In this document: one piece after another, positions 59,377 through 64,000 of the stretch
Layout: every line of letters begins with the position of its first letter
Numbering within the stretch: position 1 is the first letter of the stretch
Source of the DNA: Spirometra erinaceieuropaei
Taxonomy: Eukaryota > Platyhelminthes > Cestoda > Diphyllobothriidea > Diphyllobothriidae
Reading direction: 5' to 3'
NCBI GenBank assembly: GCA_902702965.1
Contig: CACRXP010000177.1
Coordinates: forward strand, 389,207-453,206
Length of the DNA stretch: 64,000 nt
The notes under the pieces: generated by a model
Told to the model about the DNA's origin: nothing
The model's database searches: none
Seen by the model: only the letters and a program-made list of their open reading frames with translations
Program-made: the position numbers and the translations under genes

Positions 59377-60305
59377 CTGAGGAGGAATAAGAAGGCGCGG
59401 AAGGTCAGGAATGAGTATTGGCGTGGAGCAACAATTTAGGTCTTGCTACGTCAGTGTGAGTATTAAAAAAGTCAAGTCGACAAAAGTCCGTTCTCGATTA
59501 TCCGTCGACAGACTTAAAAGACAATAATGCAATAATATGTAGATGCGCTCATGCATGCCAAACAGCAGTTAGGAGTACTTTGATGTGATTGCGAACTAAT
59601 AGGAATGAGCGAGGGCGTCAGTTCGAGGTTTGTGCTGTGTTGCTCTAACGCTACGTGGAAGGAAGCAGGCAGGTTTGTGTGGGATTCAGTCGGGGTCAGG
59701 GCGGCGCCTTCTGCGGGCGGAAGACCGGGTCAGCTAATCGTGCAGTCACCGCCCCTTCCGTTGCAAGAACTCACTGGATTCGGGGCAGTTCATTTAACCG
59801 TTCTTGACAGGTATCAACAGCCCCAACCCTAGGTCACATCCCATGTCACGGGTCGTCCTGCAACGTTCGATGACCTGCCGTGACCCGTATTACTGCACAG
59901 ATCTGATGATGGAAAGTCGAAATCTTGCATTCACCCACTATGAACTCTTCAACTGTACATGTGCTCAACTGGTGACCCCGCCGTACTCATTTAAGCAGAG
60001 GTGAGAGTTTGGGCATCGGGTGCAGGATGATGGAATACGCCCTGTATATAGAGGAGCAACGATGCAGGTGGCAAAGAGGCAACTCGGGACAAAATCACCA
60101 GGACAGGGTCAAGCTCGCTGTCAACTTGAATTGAAAACATCGAAGTAATAGGTCGCACCTTCATAGAATGAGGCATCTCGACTCTCTCAGAACTAGGCGC
60201 ATAGTTATGAGCAAGTAACTTTTCCTAAGTCGAAGAGGTCTCTTACAGCACATGATCGTTACTTCCGTATGAAGGCGAAATTTTGAGTTCCAGGTGTATG
60301 CACAA
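59377..60305. other. no recognised feature
   Basis: Nothing supported; short frames only. Confidence 0.4.
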
Positions 60306-60595
60306 GTGAAGAAGAAGAAAAGTCGAGCACCGGAACACTGCGTTTATTGTCCTGAGCTTTCAGACTCGTACAGGAGTCCATCGTCAGAGGTAGCAGCAGT
60401 AGCAGCAGCAGCAGCAGAACAATCGACAGTTATACGGCACGGAGGCCAATCAGCGACCACGGGGTATAACTGTCATGTTTTCTGCTGTTGCTGCTGCTGC
60501 TGCTGCTGCTACCTCTGACGATGGACTCCTGTCCAAGTCTGAAAACTCAGGACAATAAACACAGTGTTCCGGTGCTCGACTTTTCTTCTTCTTCA
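60306..60595. repeat. ~290 bp palindrome made of two inverted Penelope-like 3' ends
   Basis: Arms 60306-60418 and 60483-60595 match as reverse complements almost perfectly (for example GTCGAGCACCGGAACACTG). Each arm carries the CTGACGA..GAAA core, an AATAAA beyond it, and a CAG/CTG triplet run at the inner edge. The centre has ACAGTTATAC / GTATAACTGT. Confidence 0.85.
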
Positions 60596-60780
60596 CTCAT
60601 TACTTCCGCCTCCAGGATAATGCATTATTCGACAGAACAAGTTTTAGATGCAGAGCTGAGAGCTGCAGAGCAATAACAGTCAGCAGACTGAAGCAGCAGG
60701 ACGAATAAAACAACAGATCAAAATTATTCTAGAAGAAGTACTGAGAAGACAAACTTCCGGAAACATTCGACGGAGTGGTC

Positions 60781-60978
60781 AGTTGTGGTTATGCAGCCCC
60801 ACCTGGAAGGGGCCGCGCAGTTGTACCTTGAATGGTTGAGAAATAGTTGCCCTAACTCCTAATTCTAAACCCTAACCCTAACCCCAACCCTAACCTTTTA
60901 ACCATAACCCTTAACCACAGCCCTAAACCCTGACCCAACAGTATTGTGTCCATCAGATGGGGCTACGCAACCACATCT
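60781..60978. mobile_element. MITE with telomere-like core (copy 4)
   Basis: AGTTGTGGTTATGCAGCCCC to GGGGCTACGCAACCACATCT; interior CCCTAACCCTAACCCC units and CAACAGTATTGTGTCCATCA. Inverted relative to copy 1. Part of the interior is shortened. Confidence 0.8.
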
Positions 60979-61196
60979 TACCGACGGAATTTTTCATGCC
61001 ATATAGTACATGCAGCTCTGACTGAAATGCCGCAAGACAAACATATGTTGATAAAGCGAATGAGGTAGGATGCATTTGAGTGGCGACACACATTTCAGGG
61101 AAAAACGAGCATGGACTACCTCGTGGACAAGAAATCAAAGATTCGAACGACAAAATCAATTTAATAGTCTACACGAGACGATAACCGATACCTCAC

Positions 61197-61598
61197 CTTT
61201 GATCGGTTAATTGGTGCTTATGAAAATTAACGGATGCTTTTGGTGGTACGTTTGTCTGGTATGGTAAAATTATTTTTACAGAGCGCCTCCGAACAGGTAA
61301 CTCCAGTGTCGTAAAAGAACAGACGGGCCCTGGAATCTCATTTGCTGTTGTGTTGTCAGACCAGACGACCGAAGATCCGGGAGTTTCTTCTTTGTCGGGT
61401 CGGGTTGAATGTAGATCAAAGCACGACGCGGTTGCCCCACGGTTGTAGGCATCGCTGCTTTCAAGACAGGCTAATGCGGGAAACCTGTTAATCGATTGCC
61501 CATCGCTGAATGAAGTATTTTTTCGCACTGTTTTATTTGTTTCCGGTCGCATTTGAGACAGCAACTGCCCCTCGTCTACTGTGTCAACTGTGAGTTAT
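61197..61598 (-). CDS. candidate exon, ~130 codons, product unknown
   Basis: Donor CAAAG|GTGAGG at 61197 (phase 2). The acceptor is one of two CACAG sites near 61590-61600, both phase 1. The peptide includes LSQMRPETNKTVRKNTSFSD, NRFPALACLESSDAYNRGAT and VKIILPYQTNVPPKASVNFH. Phase 1 entry fits the exon at 62132. The downstream phase 2 partner is not found. Polar composition suggests a disordered region. Confidence 0.4.
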
Positions 61599-62131
61599 CC
61601 ACATGCCGGGTATAAAGACTATTTCCACGGAAGCATTTCAGTGTTTGATTGGTTCAGTATGTGATTTCATCTGTTGCTACCCACAGCTGGAGGAATATTT
61701 ACTTAAAGTTACTAGAAAATTCATATTTATCCTTAGCTGCCGCACTTTCTCGCTCAAATCATTGAAATTAAAACATACACGCAATTGACAATTCTTTATT
61801 TTGCTTGAATGTGTGAAATGAATGCCAAATCTGGGCCAATACTTACCAGTTCAACCGGTTAGTATCAAAGTCCAAAATGCATCACCATAATGTCGAACTG
61901 AACCTGCGCTGTTGTTGCATGCTTATCGCCTCTGACTGGGTCACAACAATTAAAGTTCCTACCACAAAAACTTGAAAGCAGTTGAAGAGAGGTCGACGAA
62001 GTGGACAAGAGGTCATTTTTGTCACAAAATATCATTCCTTGTGTTAGGTCGAGTTCTGAGAAAACCCGTTCTAAATAGAATTATTTCTGTAAGACGCTTG
62101 GTTGTACTTCTGAGGATAAAAACAGACTCAC
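61599..62131. other. no recognised feature (possible intron)
   Basis: Lies between two candidate - strand exons. AT-rich with short frames only. Confidence 0.4.
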
Positions 62132-62290
62132 TGTCTAGGAAGATCCACTGACTTGGAAGACATCGATTTATCTGTACGCGACCGTCTTGCGAAGGAGGAA
62201 AGTTCGGTTGGAGGTCGCTTTTGTTGATGAGGGTTCGAACAGCGCTGAGGTCAGTGTGCGCTCCAATGTTCAGACTAGCGAAGAAGCGGG
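62132..62290 (-). CDS. candidate internal exon, product unknown
   Basis: Acceptor ATTATCCCACCATCCTTGCAG and donor GACA|GTGAGTC are strong; 159 bp, phase 1 in and out. It reads RFFASLNIGAHTDLSAVRTL then INKSDLQPNFPPSQDGRVQI. Not recognised. The + strand is also open here (62187-62375), which lowers confidence. Confidence 0.4.
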
Positions 62291-62374
62291 CTGCAAGGAT
62301 GGTGGGATAATGAGAACCAAGAGGCCCATGTATATGAGGAGGTGTACAGTCAAAGACAAGAGTGAAGTAGAATA

Positions 62375-63095
62375 ACATTACCGACGAAGACAAGGGAGGG
62401 CAAAATGGCTATTTCCGGATTGTTAGCCGTCGTCAGCCAGTCATACCCAACCCCGAAGTGTACAACACCTGAAGCTCGAACCCGCGACCTGTTAGTTAGA
62501 AACCCACGCCTCTGACAACTGGACCACGAGCCCCGTGCCCTGCCAGTTTCGATAGGGAATATACGATGGTAGGGAACGCGCTCACCGATCGACGCCTCTA
62601 ACCACTGGGCAACGGGCTCATTGTTCTGCCGCTTGCAATCGGGAATATACAATGGTATGGGGGCACTCACCGATCGTTCTTACGTAACTCACTCGTTCCG
62701 TTGTCTTACGGGCTCTCTCTCGAGTTCAACCAGCTGCCGCACAGTGGCGCATGCTATAGGCAGTATGTTATTACCGACAAAGACGAGGAAGACTGGAAGG
62801 GCCATTTCTGGCTTATTAGACGTCGTCAGTCAGTCATACCCAATCCCGAACTGTACAACATCCGAGGCTCGAACTTGCGACCTGTTAGTTAGAAGTCCAC
62901 GCCTCTAACCACTGGGCCACGAGCCCTTTGTTCTGCCGATTGCGATCGGGAATATACAGTGGTAGAGGGACGCTTACCGATCGTTCTTAAGGAACTCACT
63001 CGCTTCGTTGTGTTTTACGGGCTCTCTCTCTAACCCAACCAGCAGCCGCACAGCGTCGTTTGATATAGACAGAATGGTCTTACCGACAGGACAAG
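62375..63095 (-). repeat. tandem cluster of SINE copies in - orientation
   Basis: Three head-to-tail copies (about 62375-62610, 62610-62940, 62940-63090), each with GACAAAGACAAGG-type start, GCCGTCGTCAGCCAGTCATA, inverse B box (GAAGCTCGAACCCGCGACC in the first), CACGCCTCTAACCACTGG (inverse A box), CGATCGGGAATATAC and CTCACCGATCGTTCTTA. Later copies are partial. Confidence 0.8.
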
Positions 63096-63385
63096 GGGCC
63101 CGTGGTCCAGTGGTTAGAGGCGTGGACTTCTAACTAACAGGCCGCTTGAGCAAGCCTCAGGTGTTCCACGCTTCGAAGTTGGGTATGACTGGCTGACGAC
63201 GCTAATATGCCAGAAATGGCCATTCCAGTCTCCCTTGTCTTTGTCGGTAATAACATACTGCCTATATCATGCGCCGCTGTGCGGCTGCTGATTGGGCTCG
63301 AGAGAGAGAGAGAGATAGCCCGTAAGGCACCGTGGGACAAATAAGCTCCGTAACACGATCGGTGAGCGCTCCTCTACCAGAGACT
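63096..63385 (+). repeat. SINE copy, full-length, + orientation
   Basis: 5' GGGCCCGTGGTCCAGTGGTT with A box TGGTCCAGTGG; degenerate B box; body GGTATGACTGGCTGACGACG, CCAGAAATGGCCATTCCAGT, CTCCCTTGTCTTTGTCGGTA; 3' unit CGCCGCTGTGCGGCTGCTGA, a (GA)n run, CGATCGGTGAGCGCTCCTC. Faces the cluster at 62375-63095, making an inverted pair. Confidence 0.8.
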
Positions 63386-63748
63386 GAAGTGCCGTTAGCC
63401 GTCGTCAGTCAGTCACGAACAGCTCAGTTCTGGATGACCTGTGATCCGTAGTTAAGATACTTCATCGCATCAATCGTCCCCTAGAAATAATCAGAAAAAG
63501 AGGACCCGTACACATAGAACGAACTATATTTATCCTGACGCCTCATAATCTTCTTGTTTTCCAAAATCAGAACGACAAGGCGACCGATACTTATGGGCCT
63601 AATTTATTCAGTCACAGCTGCTACCTTGAATTATAACCATGTTCCATGCACGAAATTCCACCTGCCTCAAACCTCTCCGTGGTCGATCGTTGGTTGATCC
63701 CGCGGGCCCTCGTCTCGTTCGCAGTCGTCGCACTTACGGCCAGACCTC
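63386..63748. other. no recognised feature
   Basis: Short spacer between SINE cluster and microsatellite. Confidence 0.5.

Positions 63749-64000
<252 letters not shown>

Noticed and set aside
62375..63385. CRISPR-like array of repeats
   Set aside because: Units are full SINE copies of 150-330 bp in mixed orientation in a eukaryotic genome, not short direct repeats with unique spacers.

Overview
This is a 64 kb piece of a repeat-rich metazoan genome, not a bacterial one: split genes with GT..AG introns, AATAAA signals, TTAGGG-type telomere-like tracts, LINEs, Penelope-like elements, tRNA-derived SINEs, Merlin and Tc1/mariner-like DNA elements, long microsatellites and two assembly gaps (19252-20224 and 42247-42483). 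The mixture of elements resembles a platyhelminth, most likely a large-genome tapeworm of the diphyllobothriid type. That assignment is inference from repeat style and gene style, not from a database match.

The best gene lies on the + strand at 3395-12767. Five exons join without a phase conflict (a sixth, terminal, exon is less certain). They encode an N-terminal RRM of the hnRNP C/RALY type, an AT-hook-like basic segment, a long Ala/Ser/Gly-rich low-complexity region, then a CCHC zinc finger and a C2H2 zinc finger that both closely resemble the BCL11 family, and an acidic tail. An RNA-binding module and BCL11-type fingers in one reading frame is the most unusual coding feature here. Its third intron has been invaded by a foldback DNA element that was itself invaded by a Merlin element.

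On the - strand from 62290 down to 48142 there is a set of candidate exons with good splice sites and partly compatible phases. The last visible one encodes a clear ankyrin repeat pair. They may belong to one or more genes that run out of reach in repeats; the exon chain is only partly resolved.

Almost everything else is mobile DNA. A ~1 kb foldback family with arms of about 400 bp, CAGT termini and mostly TA duplications occurs about a dozen times (near 9022, 15040, 18213, 23383, 24789, 27600, 36945, 43911, 45454, 51397, 55523). A second MITE family encloses TTAGGG-like arrays (28205, 42655, 47513, 60781). LINE remnants are at 1, 32543, 48990, 50062 and 57551. Penelope-like remnants, two with recognisable GIY-YIG endonuclease segments, are at 20356, 38321, 56630 and 60306, and three of the four sites carry a hammerhead-like core near the 3' end. 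tRNA-derived SINEs cluster at 39835-41015 and 62375-63385, next to trinucleotide microsatellites.

Long stretches (477-3394, 6512-9021, 12768-15039, 16450-17911, 28478-30350, 54000-55522 and others) hold no recognisable gene.
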